Source: Sphaerosporella brunnea
Lineage: Eukaryota; Ascomycota; Pezizomycetes; Pezizales; Pyronemataceae
Reading direction: 5' to 3'
Length of the DNA: 64,000 nucleotides
Assembly (NCBI GenBank): GCA_008704415.1
Contig: VXIS01000003.1
Span: 336,316 to 400,315, forward strand
Position 1 is the first letter of the stretch; each line of letters begins with the position of its first letter. The notes under the pieces were generated by a model, which was not told the DNA's origin, did no database searches, and saw only the letters and a list, made by a program, of their open reading frames with translations. This document shows, piece by piece, positions 20,636-31,115 of this stretch. The translations under genes were made by a program, and so were the position numbers.

Positions 20636-21499
20636 ATGCACCCGCAGCGTCCTGCTTACTCCACCGGCCCCGGCCTGGTTCAGTTCTCGACCGACACCGA
20701 GCTTTGTGCCGCGGTCTCCGGCCACTGCCACATGTACACCACCCTCCACCGAGCCGTCTGTGTCAACCACATCACAATCTTGCCATCATCGGGGGCGCTT
20801 ATCGCCTTCGATCTCGCCATCTGCACCGTCCGTACCTCCAACAGTGGCGCAACCTATTGCACAGGGACCTTCAAGTTCATGACGCATGCCGTGGCCTGCG
20901 GGAAGCTGCACACACCGCTTCGCGATGCTGAGAGCCTCTTCTACGCTGTGCATGTATCACGCTGGGGCTGGCAGGGGAGCCGGCACCCAGTGTTTCTTTA
21001 TCCGGAGAGACACACCTGCGATGCGCGCAGGGCGAAAGGCGGATGTAGCCGCTGTGATATATTCAACGACAATATCCTGCCTACTCTCCCATCGAAGACA
21101 TCATGTCTGAACCCGCTCGTTATCAAGTGGCACAAGATGTTGGTCGCCAGCATCACCACCGTGCATGATTGGCAGAGTGTCGACGACGGCGGTAATGCTG
21201 GCGACGACTCCAGCACGCCGCAAGGAAGCCAGTGGTGGAGCCTCTGGTGCAGGGGTTATCGCGACGTATTCGCAATGCTCGATGACGCCAGCACGGGCTT
21301 GAACAGTAAGTGGGTCTTCGTGCTGCACAATGATGGCAAGTGGCATTCGTGTTCGTCCAGATATTTCCGGGTGGGAGTTTCATCACACAAACTCTGGGTT
21401 TTGCTTGGTTTTTTGACTTTCCAGTTCCTTCTTGAATTTATAAACCAGGCGTTACGGGCGTGCCGAGTGCTTCACTGGTGCCGCTGCTATCCGCATTGA
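20636..21499 (+). CDS. Hypothetical protein of the tandem unit, copy 2
   Basis: Paralogue of 19386-20249, same length and frame, no stop introduced. About nine amino-acid changes, among them Gly to Cys, Arg to Cys, Glu to Lys, Ala to Asp, Cys to Trp and Ser to Leu, against few silent changes. That pattern shows little purifying selection since duplication, or relaxed or diversifying change. It is preceded within the array by the TATA-like box and micro-ORF of copy 1. Confidence 0.5.
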   Translation: MHPQRPAYSTGPGLVQFSTDTELCAAVSGHCHMYTTLHRAVCVNHITILPSSGALIAFDLAICTVRTSNSGATYCTGTFKFMTHAVACGKLHTPLRDAESLFYAVHVSRWGWQGSRHPVFLYPERHTCDARRAKGGCSRCDIFNDNILPTLPSKTSCLNPLVIKWHKMLVASITTVHDWQSVDDGGNAGDDSSTPQGSQWWSLWCRGYRDVFAMLDDASTGLNSKWVFVLHNDGKWHSCSSRYFRVGVSSHKLWVLLGFLTFQFLLEFINQALRACRVLHWCRCYPH

Positions 21500-21530
21500 C
21501 TATCATCAATTGCCGTTGTGTGTATATACA

Positions 21531-21542
21531 TATATTTAAATA
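21531..21542 (+). promoter_or_regulatory. TATA-like box TATATTTAAATA in tandem unit 2
   Basis: Identical to 20281-20292 and at the same offset from the micro-ORF. Confidence 0.4.
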
Positions 21543-21577
21543 CTCGCGTCTGCATCGCGCATCTCCGATCGCACCCG

Positions 21578-21667
21578 ATGTCCCTGCGTCAGTGGCTGCT
21601 ACTTATTCTCCTCCTGTGCGCTCTACGTCATTCTCGGCGCGTCGTCTGTGTGAATACGGCTTGCTAA
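21578..21667 (+). CDS. Micro-ORF, 29 aa, hydrophobic, copy 2
   Basis: Same length as the copy at 20328. The hydrophobic core is unchanged at the protein level with one silent change, and all amino-acid differences are in the tail. No further unit follows it, so if it were only a leader uORF this copy has lost its target gene. Confidence 0.4.
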   Translation: MSLRQWLLLILLLCALRHSRRVVCVNTAC

Positions 21668-21730
21668 TAGGAAGCTTCCGCCGAGATGTGCGGGGTGTGC
21701 GGTGGATACAGATCGCGCTGTTTCCAATAG

Positions 21731-24700
21731 CCGAACATGAAAAGACGCGGCTGGGCTGGCGGGGTTGGATTGTTGCGCGCTCCTACGGCCGGAGCGGCAT
21801 GCGTTGATGGCATGTGTCTGGACACGCCGCGTGGGGAAACGAAAACCTGCCTTTGGATCAGCACCGCGGATCTCGAGAGCGCGCCCGGTCGCTGAATATT
21901 TCAACCTGGATGTTTTGCCGGATGCTGGCCCAACCGATCGGGGGACTCATGGTTATATGGCGCGCGCTCCCGTGACGACCCGGCAAACTCACGCCCTGCC
22001 ATTGGCCGGTACGCACTTGGCAGCACATTGTCTCAACATTGACCACCGATGTGTGTGGATTCTTGCATTAGTAGCATCATAATCGCCGACTTCGCGGCCG
22101 CATTGACAACTCTCGATGCCTCGCTCACTGTGGTATCGTCCTCGCTGCTTCGTTTTTTTGACGCGCGGCTACGCTGATCAACGCCATCGCCAGATGCCAA
22201 ATACATCGTCCGTGTACAGCGCCACAATGCTTGTCGTATAGTATAGTCGTACATAAGACCCCGAAGCGCCTTTTTGAGAGGGTAGGGAGTATGCACACGG
22301 TCCGTCGGTGTGGGCATGAGCAGGTACGCTTGACTAGGTGAATAGAAACACGTAAACCACGCGTGAACGCACTGCCTTTATCAATTCGAGTATTCAGTGC
22401 CACTGTGCGTCTCCAAAGGCAGTCAACGTGTGTTGTGCTGATCTGTGCATGCTTGAAACGCATGAAACGCTTCCCCATTTCGTTGTGGCAGATTTCATTG
22501 GGCAGGAAGCTCACGGGTTTTTGGCCTAGTTACATCGCGATCTTTGCATCCAACTCGTGGAAGTTCGCTCAACCTGCGTGGATAGTACTTCAGAGCTCCA
22601 CCCCCCCCCCCCCGTTTACAGTTTCCTACCTAAGCTCTGCAGCAATACTTCCATGATCTCTTTTCACGTTCAATGTCATGCCGCGAAACAAAGACACAGC
22701 TTTTGCATTTTGAAACATTCTGTCGCCCGCTGAAGACGGTAAAGCATTGAGCTGCAACATCTGCAGTCGCACTATTGCAATGGTATGGTGCTTGCTCGCT
22801 GTCTCTCATGCACGCGACTGCGGTAGGGGTGCGGTTACAGCTTAAGTCTTCCGCGTTCGTACTTTCCACAAAGGAGAAGCACCTCGCTGTTTCGATTCAA
22901 TTGTTCCGACGAATTGAAGTCCCTGTTTGAACCGAGTTCCCAGAAAACGCCCCATCAATCACGGTTCCATCCTGAAAAACACCTTTGCTTGCTGAAGGAC
23001 AGATGGAAATGCGTTGTTTCCGAGGTGAGCGCTTGGGAAATAGTTGCGCGCAGGATTCGTTTCGAACATATGCTGGTAAGAGGGGGGACTTAGCGCTTGT
23101 TTGCAACCTGCAAGATCTGAGTAACAGCAGCCTTGGAGAGTCTGTTGCAGGATGAACGTTGTTCCTTGGCAGTACCAATGCGGGTGGTATGTGCTGTACC
23201 GTTGCCATCGCGGACATACCACGCTCCCATCAACAACTCGACACGTAAATCAAATGCACCAGGCCACACCTTGGCGGTCCGATATTTGGAGCAAACGCAA
23301 CCGCCCCGCAATGCTTTACAGCGTTTCAAAGTTGCAAAGCGGTCGCAGCACATCGCGAGAGCCCTATCGCCGCTGATGCATCGGCCTTACGAGTCATACA
23401 GCTGAACACCGCTGGGTTGGGATGCAGCAGTCAAGGCCCACACCCGGCCTGAGTTGTGGGTCCTTTGAAGGTTGTGCGTGTCATCAGATTTGGCAGTTAT
23501 AGATGTACCAATTTTGTATTGCGGAAGAAACAACGCGGGACAAAAAGGACGGCGCTCTCCACCATGTGCGCCGAGTCGCAGTCCTCTCCACAGGCTCCGA
23601 AATATGTACGCCCAAACCTATACGGGTGGAATTTGACGGTCGCAGGTGCCACCCAGGTACGCCGACTGCTGCGTTGCATATACAGTTATTGTTTGACGAT
23701 ACCTCCAGCTGCGGCGCAAAAGGCCCTTGGTTCATGATGTTCGTGATGCTCCCTGCGAAGACTATCCTCGAGCGATAATTCTGTTCCACGACTGACCGGG
23801 ACAGCAGGAGTACCGCTGCGCCTCCATTGGTCACCGCTATCTGGCGTGCTGATACCTTCGTTCTCAACCCTCATGATGCTCACCGTGACCGGCCATTATA
23901 CGCCAGCAACCCTCGTTGCAAGTCCACCGACGGCAACGCTGATGCGCCGGCACAGGGCTCACGGCACCTTGAGCTTAGTTTGCAGCGCCAGGCTGGATGG
24001 GGAGGTAAGCAAAGCCGACGAAGATCTCGCAGAAGACGCCCGCCAGGCGGGCCGTGATGGTAGGCACCAACCCAGCCTGCACAGCAATACGGATAATGTT
24101 CGCGCCACGCCCACGACCGCCAAAGCCCACACCGCACACGGGCTAGAAAACAGACCGACGCCGCCTGGAACTATGTGCCACCAGTCACACGAAGCGGCCA
24201 GTAGTTGCCGGGGGCGGGGCTAGCCTCAGGGTGACGTCACACGGTGGATATTCCAAGACAGCGCAACTGCAATGCACGCCGATCCATCTCCACGGCTCTG
24301 CCCACCAGGTAACGAACAAAGAGGGGAGGTCACCATCTGCAAGGCTTACTCAGCCGAATACGCACCCCTGGTGCCAGCGCGATGAGTAATCCACCCTCCT
24401 CTCCACCTCCGCCGGCAAACGCGTTGCGGCTACCCCTGCTGTCGGCAGAATTTCGCCTGTCGCCAGCGCGGCGCGCATACTGGTGTTTTCGGTCTGCTGG
24501 CCGTCATGAACAGTGGGTGCAGGCGCAGGCTTCATCTGTACAGGCAGTCGCCGCCGGAGTCGCACCGTCGTTCGACGCCTGAACCACCGGCTGCCCTCCA
24601 GAACAGTCGGCTGCGACCTCGTCTTTTGCTTCGTCACTGACCGTTCGCGTTCCGGCTGCTGGCGCTTCTCAAGGAGGATTGTCGCCTATCAGCGGGCAGA

Positions 24701-25400
24701 AGCGTTCGCTGCGTGGCAGCATTTGTCGTCCAAGGGTTGCATACCGCGACAGTCGTACTCCGGCAGCAATTCGCTCCAGCCGTGTTCGCCCAACCATGTC
24801 GCTGGGGGTCCACAATTCCCGGCACGTCTGCAGAATGCTAAACGTTCACATCGTTTCTGCACCACCGACACCGCGGCGTTCTGGGTATCTTTGGTGCCGT
24901 TCCTGGCGGCGGGTTCCCTTCCAAAGTGATGTTGACAAGGAGGCTTTGTGTGCAAGCGTGAGTCGTGGCAGATGCGGGAGTGTCTTTGCTCCGCTCAAGT
25001 GGCTTGCGGGTGTTTGTGCAGACTAGTTTTATGGCACCGGTGTTGATCGCACCGCTCTGGGCTGCCAAGCCTTGTGTGGGTCCCGTATTGCTGCGGTTGG
25101 AAATCGACTTCTTTGTAGCTGGCGTGGCAGGCTCAGCGTCAGTCCCAAGGTGATTCATGGTGCTGCATTTTATCGAGGCGGCGGCGTACAGCGCGCTTAG
25201 TTTTGCAGTGCGACCACCGTCAGCGCGTAGAGCAACGAAAGGTCCCGCACTGAGTGTTCCGGCCAGCTCGCGCGCTGGCCTGTGCGGTGTCACGCTTTGA
25301 TCAACCCACCGTCCGCGCATTTTGGAAGCCGTGAACAGCCCGGCTGGCGTACGGCACTGGTGGATGGGTCGCTGGAGATCTGGTTCACGATCGATCACTC
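21731..25400. other. Long stretch without a supportable gene
   Basis: Contains a C13 run at 22601-22613. Several moderately long frames occur (23503-23778 plus, 23846-24223 plus, 24838-25437 minus), but they overlap open frames on the other strand and show no domain or consistent third-position bias. The 24838-25437 minus frame begins AVCGMSSH and shares that start with a minus frame at 26.9 kb because of a DNA repeat (see 25405-25452). It may hold decayed gene copies too old to read. Confidence 0.4.
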
Positions 25401-25404
25401 GCGT

Positions 25405-25452
25405 ATCGTGGCTGGACATACCGCACACCGCGCGCACCTGTTGGTGTCTTCC
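25405..25452. repeat. Short dispersed repeat, copy at 25.4 kb (partner 26917-26957)
   Basis: GTGGCTG(G/C)ACATACCGCACA followed by CCGCG(C/G)GCACC(T/C)GT(T/C)GGTGT occurs about 1.5 kb apart on either side of the ORF1-only LINE derivative, in the same orientation. It is not adjacent to the element ends, so it is not a simple target duplication. Confidence 0.6.
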
Positions 25453-25548
25453 TACACACCACTCGCTTCGTGCATACCAACGCCAAGCCGCAACGTGGTG
25501 CTCGCTGATTGGTCTATACCTACCATCACGAATCCTACTTTAGCCTCA

Positions 25549-26568
25549 ATGCCTTACTACTCCTCTTTCTTCCCGAGATCGGAAAGCAACAAAAGGCAGT
25601 GCTGTGTGTGCGTCATGTTCGGCCATACGGGCACAACGGGTCGCGAGAGCGAAAGAGATCGTACTCGCTGGGATCTCCTCAAGGCTTTCACACGCGAACA
25701 AGCTGAGGCTGCCCACGTGCTCGCCGAGTGGACGGAGTACCACCCAGAGCAAACGACAGATGCGGAGATGCAGGAATCGGGCTCGGACTCCCCTCCGGCC
25801 CCCCCTCTCCCCACTGACATCGAAGGACTTTTAGGTCGGCACTTCGCCACCCTCAAGGAAGGATATGATGCCAGCTTGGCCAATTTGGTCACGATCGTAC
25901 TTGAGCTGAAAGGTACGGTCGAAAAGCTCTCCGCTCAGAACGGCGAGCTTCTGGTTCGGCTCAAGGGGCTCGAAGCGAAAAGCCCTCGAACTACGACGGT
26001 ATCACACGGGGTGACCCAAACGTCGCCCCCGCCACGGGTCGCGAATTCGGCCACCCAGGCGCTGCCCGCACCCCCGCCCCCACCCGTAACGGCGACGGCG
26101 AAAACGCCGGCAGCTCCACCTGTTGCGACGAAGTCGAAACGCAAACGCTCCGAGCCGTCCAGCCCGGCGCAGCAACCGACAAAGCACGCACGGGAGATCT
26201 CTCCCCCCCCCTCCCTGATGCATTCGAAGGATGCAGGGCCGAGCGACGCACTGGTCTCGGTGCGCCCAACGCCTGGCACGCGAGTTGCGCCGGCCCCGTC
26301 CGCCCCCCGCGATGAGGCTGAGGCGAAAGAGGGATGGAAGAAGGTCGAGAGAAAGAAGCGTAGGCGGCCCTCGGGCCGTACTGCGGCACAGTCAGCCGGG
26401 AAGAGCGTCCCGTCCTGGGCCCAAGTGGCCGGTGACGGAGCCGTGTGCTTCAACTTCTACATAGGAGGAGGAGCGGGCAACACCAAGCCACGCACGGCGC
26501 GCAGACCCCAGGGGGGCAAAAAGAAGGAGAAGGGGAAGGAAAAGGAGCAGCGGGCTCCTAGGGTGTAG
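25549..26568 (+). CDS. LINE ORF1 N-terminal-like protein, intact
   Basis: 339 residues from ATG 25549; an alternative start is MFGHTG at 25615. Order: short N-terminus with CCVC; a charged helix (RWDLLKAFTREQAEAAHVL); acidic linker; coiled coil (LEGLLGRH-like to VEKLSAQNGELLVRLKGLE); Pro/Ala-rich linker with a KSKRKR nuclear-localisation-type stretch; then GWKKVERKKRRRPSG and SWAQVAG. The GWKKVERKK block matches QWQRVTRKKSNKP in LINE C ORF1 and LWTTVGRVKKP in LINE B ORF1, at the same place between linker and C-terminal part. It then ends in a Lys-rich tail, lacking the RNA-binding and CCHC part. The frame is unbroken, unlike the full LINEs here. Confidence 0.65.
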   Translation: MPYYSSFFPRSESNKRQCCVCVMFGHTGTTGRESERDRTRWDLLKAFTREQAEAAHVLAEWTEYHPEQTTDAEMQESGSDSPPAPPLPTDIEGLLGRHFATLKEGYDASLANLVTIVLELKGTVEKLSAQNGELLVRLKGLEAKSPRTTTVSHGVTQTSPPPRVANSATQALPAPPPPPVTATAKTPAAPPVATKSKRKRSEPSSPAQQPTKHAREISPPPSLMHSKDAGPSDALVSVRPTPGTRVAPAPSAPRDEAEAKEGWKKVERKKRRRPSGRTAAQSAGKSVPSWAQVAGDGAVCFNFYIGGGAGNTKPRTARRPQGGKKKEKGKEKEQRAPRV

Positions 26569-26790
26569 GGCAGTGGGAGGTGGTTACAGTCTTTTCCGCC
26601 GTTTGTGGTGTAATTTGCTTTTATGTATTTCTTTTGTATGGGGAGCCCCAACAGACGGGTAAACCCGTGGGGACAGGATACCAGGTTTCTTTTGTTCCGT
26701 CATAGGCCCTTGGCCTCACTCCGATTCGCAAGATAGGAGGCACTCGGGCTAACGCCCTCGTGTACGTAGTATGATTTAAAACAAAACAAA
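26569..26790 (+). promoter_or_regulatory. 3' region with three hairpins and LINE-type tail
   Basis: ACGGGT-AA-ACCCGT (about 26653-26666), GGCC-CTT-GGCC (26705-26715) and GGGC-TAAC-GCCC (26746-26757) are followed by the A-rich tail. The last hairpin has the same loop family as LINE C (GGGCC-TAAC-GGCCC on the minus strand). Confidence 0.6.
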
Positions 26791-27491
26791 GTAGGCTGGC
26801 TATTGACAGACGGGCCACAGCGCATGGCCAGCACCGCATTCGGATTGGTCCACCATCCAGTGCGTCGGCGTTGTCATCAGACGGCCCTGAAACGTGACAG
26901 GCAGCCGCGTATACATAGTGGCTGCACATACCGCACACCGCGGGCACCCGTCGGTGTGGTCGGAGCGCGTGCCCGGTGGGTATACACAGGAACGATTGCG
27001 CACAACCAGCGATGCACCCAACAAGTGATCCGCAACACCGCACCGTCAGTTTCAGCTGTACCGATTTTCTCCATTGTGGCACTCCATGCTGATGCAAAAC
27101 ACAAACAGGAAAACCACCACCCACCCCTAAGAGCTGCGTTCGGTGTGAGCGGGGATTGAGCACCACGGAGTTGCGAACGGCAAATGTGGACATTTGGCCA
27201 ACAACCCTGAAAGCAAAGAGCGTACCTCGGTGAAACACGGCGGGCAGATTCATATCATTACAGGTGCAAGAAAAAGCGCAAGTCGACCCGAAGGTGAAAT
27301 GGGATTCATCCTTACGCGAACCAAGAAATCCGGAATCGCAACCACTCTCACCTGACAGTTGCGCCTGCCACCACCTCCGCTATTGGGTTCACCCATCGTT
27401 TCGCAATTCCTGTGCTGTTGCGAGCCACTACCTATCAGCTACTTCGGGAATGTGGGAGAGGCTTGATGCCTTCATCTCTGCTGTATGCCGC
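26791..27491. other. No recognisable gene
   Basis: Contains the second copy of the short repeat at 26917-26957. Minus-strand frames here are open over long distances but overlap equally long plus-strand frames. Confidence 0.35.
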
Positions 27492-27872
27492 TCACATTGA
27501 GTGGCCTCTTTCGTTCTGATCGCGTTGAACTAGCTTCCCGATCATCACACGGTTGGGTCCGCGGAATTGTCCTTGCTGGAAAGATCCCCGGTGATTCTCA
27601 ACGCGATTATAATCAGCGCTCCAGGTGAGAGTTTTTTCAGCCGGCTTGTAGCAGTAGTTACCGCCTTGGGTCGTCACCGGACCAGGTTGCAAATTCACGA
27701 AACACGTGCCAATGCTGACGGGAGTATCGCTGTTCTCAACACCATTCAGCTCCGCTGCGCACTTCACCGGGCCATACATCATGCGCGACATGAGCGTGGA
27801 CTGGCGTTGAAATAAAACGCGCTTCTGGATGTCTGCGGCGGCGCAGCTGTGGCCGAGGTAATCGCAGGTCAC
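27492..27872 (-). CDS. Hypothetical cysteine-containing protein, partial
   Basis: 126 codons with C/G-biased third positions over much of the length: VTCDYLGHSCAAADIQKR, MMYGPVKCAAELNG, SIGTCFVNLQPGPV, GGNYCYKPAEKTLTWSADYN, RGPNRVMIGKLVQRD. Five cysteines. The frame is open a little upstream to a TGTAG, which could be a 3' splice site, so an upstream exon is likely and the apparent start may be internal. No domain recognised. Possibly a small secreted protein; no signal peptide is visible in this exon. Confidence 0.4.
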   Translation of the reverse strand: MTCDYLGHSCAAADIQKRVLFQRQSTLMSRMMYGPVKCAAELNGVENSDTPVSIGTCFVNLQPGPVTTQGGNYCYKPAEKTLTWSADYNRVENHRGSFQQGQFRGPNRVMIGKLVQRDQNERGHSM

Positions 27873-28349
27873 CTGCTGGTGAGGAAACTACAGTGCGCCT
27901 GCATAGCATGGTGAATGCTGGTTGCAACTCGGTTTGACGATAACATGAAGCTGCGCCACTGAACTACACTGGGAACACTCGCTCGTGTGTCAAATTGCTC
28001 AACGAACACAGCTGACCATGACTCCTACACTCGAAATGAGGGAGCAATAGGTCAACGCATCCTGCGAGCCGATGGCAGAATAGATTCACCGGTATTGTCT
28101 CCTGCAGAGGAAGCACACCTTGTCCGTTGTGTTCTGCTATCAGATGAGCTCATGTGTCGCCGACCGCGGCCGCAATCATACTCAATACTGAGGCCTGATG
28201 CAGCCGCTATTTCCGGATGATGTCGGCCTTTCTGGGGTCGGGTGTAGACTTTACACATCGGGGAAGTACCGCATGCAAGTGAGCGATGTACCCGGGCTCC
28301 GCGGCCCCGCCAAGTGTATCCCAAGTCAATGCGACCCTGGAAATTGAGA
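27873..28349. other. No recognisable gene
   Basis: Spacer up to repeat R1; any missing 5' exon of the 27.5 kb frame would lie here, but no convincing donor was found. Confidence 0.3.
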
Positions 28350-28847
28350 GCGAGATACCAACCCATAGAACGACAGCCGCTCCAGGCTGTTTGGTGGTAG
28401 TAGGGGTGTTGTATACCTGTCCGTGATCTACCACGGCGTCAGGCAAGGCACAGCGGCACGGGGCCTGCAACTGTTGCTATGTAACGTTGACGCTCATAAA
28501 ACCGTCATCATTGACGAGCGGCACAGGGTGGGAAAAAACTGGCCGCGTTGGTGCTGACAGCTCTCGGATGCCTTATCTTCGATGTGATTGTATTCACCGG
28601 TGGAAGGGTAAGTGGACTGCCGATTCCCTAATACGCGTACAAAAACACCCTGTATACACATGCGCGATGGCAAGGTCAGCCGTGTACACCTCCCAATTCT
28701 GGGGAGTGATCAAGCCACGCAAGTGGCAGCAGCAAACCTGCGTGGTTGATGCACTTCCCGCCGGAGGAAATCAGTGTTCCCTATACGTGCTCAGGTGGTC
28801 AATGAGACATCGTCTGCACACCTTCACGCTCGCTTGGGATTGCCAAT
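28350..28847 (+). repeat. Dispersed repeat R1, copy 1
   Basis: Matches 30480-31115 in the same orientation, best at CCAGGCTGTTT(G/A)GTGGT, CAGGCAAGGCACAGC and CATCATTGACGAGCGGCACA, roughly 65-75 percent by eye. It ends against the left terminus of hAT1. No coding potential recognised. Confidence 0.7.
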
Positions 28848-29362
28848 TAGTAACTGACACGAGCCGGCTCGAAGCAATCTTCCGAGATCAATTCGAGCTG
28901 GCTCGTCCTGCAGAGGCGGACGCTCGGGATTGCGCTTGATCTTTGAGTGAGCTCGAGCTGCAGCACGTGGTGTTGCCGCTTTACGATACTTTAAGCTCGC
29001 GGACCAGTGTTCCCAACAGCCAGCCCGTCCGGCCTGCTGCGTTGGGCGGATGTGGGCTGATTAAAAAGCCCGCCCGGCCTCGCAGTGGCCGGTATTCACC
29101 GGAGATCACTCAAAGCCCTGGCAGCCGGCCAAGCCCCCCCGGCTGTTTGGGCTGGCTACTGAGAACACTGCCGCGGACGCTGTTCATTCTAGGTAATAGT
29201 ATTCAACGCGCAGTCTATTACCTAAGAAACCAAACCGTATGCCGCTTTGCTACAATTCCTTGGCGTCAGCATCGTTCTCACTGTCTGAAAGTAGTTCTTG
29301 ATGGGTATCTGTCACCGCAACCTTCATTGCTTAACCTTTCACGTTTCCACTGCTCCAAATCA

Positions 29363-29581
29363 TCACCAGATTTTCAGGATTACGCATGCGCTGCTTGAGG
29401 TCTCATAGAGCTTGTTTCGATTCTTGGTTGGAACATCTCCAGCTCGGGAGAAACGACTCTCAGCCGGGACACTTGTGGATGGTATACAGAAATAGTCGCG
29501 AGCCAGTGTTGGAAAGCGATGGCCATTCGCTTTTGTAGAAACTAATTGAGGAGGGAGCGAAGGTTGTATTGAGCCTATCAT
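29363..29581 (-). pseudogene. hAT transposase C-terminal dimerisation domain, remnant 1
   Basis: FPTLARDYFCIPSTSVPAES followed by RFSRAGD and NRNKLYETSSSACVILKIW is the classic Ac/hAT C-terminal signature (YP.L...A.dyL.iPatSvpsER.FS.aG). The rest of the transposase is missing or unreadable. In active elements this domain mediates transposase dimerisation. Confidence 0.85.
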
Positions 29582-30324
29582 CTATCTAGAAGACCCGGGA
29601 GACAGGGCAGGCTATTTATTCAGGCGCCCTCGCCTCTCTATCCTCTAGAGCTTCGCTACATATTGCAGTGTCGTGTTGAAGTTCTTGAGATGGACTTCGA
29701 CACCATGTTTGACTCGTCACCCACGTCGCCTATGCGAGCGCGGCGGTCTCTGATAACCTTCTTTTATCAATGACGCTGTTCGACTTCTGATGTGGAGTTA
29801 CAACAGCTTTCCATCAATCTACAGGGAGCACCTCGCTCGCTTCTACCGGCTCAAAGACGTACCGTGTAAACTCTGGCTGAGTCTCTGCAACTCTGGCTGC
29901 TGGCAAAAAGAAAACAAAGTCCAAGTGTTCATCAATAAGGTTCCCCACAGCGTGGGAAGAAGCTGTTGAACCTTCCTCAGTCGAAGCCGTAGGGAGAGCA
30001 AAATTTAGGTAGTCCGATTCCCTGACTGTTTGCCACTGCTACCGGGCGTTGGAAATGAATCATTGCTGCCAACCTATTTGTGAAAAAGTCGTGGCACCTG
30101 CAGTGGGAGCAATAAGCTGCGCAGCAAAATCGTCGGTGTTGGTCCAATATTTGCTCAACAGATTCCAGCTTGCAAACAGTGCGGTAGGGAGACTGGATTC
30201 GGGAGATCGTTGCGACAGCAACAAGCGATTCGAAGTTTCTAGATGATGCAGTCAGTTTTGATTATTTGTTTTTATCCTGCACCACTGGCTATGATTTTCA
30301 TTCCCATCAACCCTCCCCATCAGA
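29582..30324. other. Internal part of hAT1, not readable
   Basis: Should hold the catalytic region of the transposase but shows no recognisable frame; heavily decayed or replaced. Confidence 0.4.
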
Positions 30325-30479
30325 ACCCCGCATCATGCTGCACACTCGAGCTGGCGTGCGCTGATCCACCACCCTCAGCCCAAGGCAGCTCGGCTCGTGG
30401 AAGACGAAGGATCGGATCGGCTGCTCTCGTCAGCTCGAGTTACCAGCTAGACCTAGCTCAACTCGTGTCCATCACGATA

Positions 30480-31115
30480 TATCATAGAAAGACACCGGGT
30501 CCAGGCTGTTTAGTGGTGGTAGGCGTGTTGTATCACTGTCCGTGGTATACCACGACGACAGGCAAGGCACAGCATAGCGCTTGCAGCTGTCGGTGTGTAA
30601 AACTGACGCTCATAAAACCTTCATCATTGACGAGCGGCACAGGGTGCAAAATAATTGACCGCGTTCGTGCTATCTCTGGATGACTACTGAACTGATAGTG
30701 TCATACCTTCTTCCAAGTTTCTCATGACTGTATTGCGTCGCCGCGCAGATGGAAGGTCACCCATCTCAGTGCTGTTCACGATGGAAGAAGGAGGCACAGT
30801 TCATGATTCATATCATTCGCGAGAGGATATACACACCACACGATTTCACTGGTGATCGGATAACTGAACCCCCGATTCCTCAACGACGGTTAGAAAACAA
30901 CCCGATATACTCAAGGGCCACGGCAAGGCCAACCGCGTACAGATCCCATGCTAGTGAGTGATCAAGCGACACCCGCGGCCCCAGGAATCTCTCGTCGTTG
31001 ATTCATAGCGCGTTCAACGCACCCGAAGAGAATTCCCAGAGCAATCAGTGATCCCTATCCGTCTTAGCGTGGCCATCCGAACACGACACTCGCACAGCCC
31101 TTGGGATCGCCAAAT
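30480..31115 (+). repeat. Dispersed repeat R1, copy 2
   Basis: Begins right next to the other terminus of hAT1. Its right end (CTTGGGATCGCCAAAT) corresponds to the base where hAT1 interrupts copy 1 (CTTGGGATTGCCAAT). Confidence 0.7.

Larger units (their letters stand above)
20481..21730 (+). repeat. 1250-base tandem unit, copy 2
   Basis: Same extent as copy 1. Most differences are single substitutions, and within the long ORF several change the amino acid. After 21730 the sequence is unique. Confidence 0.95.
25549..26790 (+). mobile_element. ORF1-only, LINE-derived non-autonomous element
   Basis: A plus-strand unit made of one ORF1-like frame followed by a 3' region of successive hairpins and an A-rich tail (ATGATTTAAAACAAAACAAA, ending 26790) of the kind that ends LINEs A, B and C. 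No endonuclease or RT is present. The left end is uncertain and is placed at the ATG; no target duplication was found. It would need a related LINE to supply RT in trans. Confidence 0.6.
28848..30478 (-). mobile_element. hAT element remnant 1
   Basis: Ends resemble the hAT2 termini (GTGATGGACACGAG-type inverted repeats; left copy decayed to TAGTAACTGACACGAG). Subterminal blocks at 28850-29226 and 30325-30478 match those of hAT2 in inverted order. The only transposase trace is the C-terminal dimerisation domain at 29363-29581. The 29004-29190 segment is extra relative to hAT2. No clean 8-base target duplication. Confidence 0.7.
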
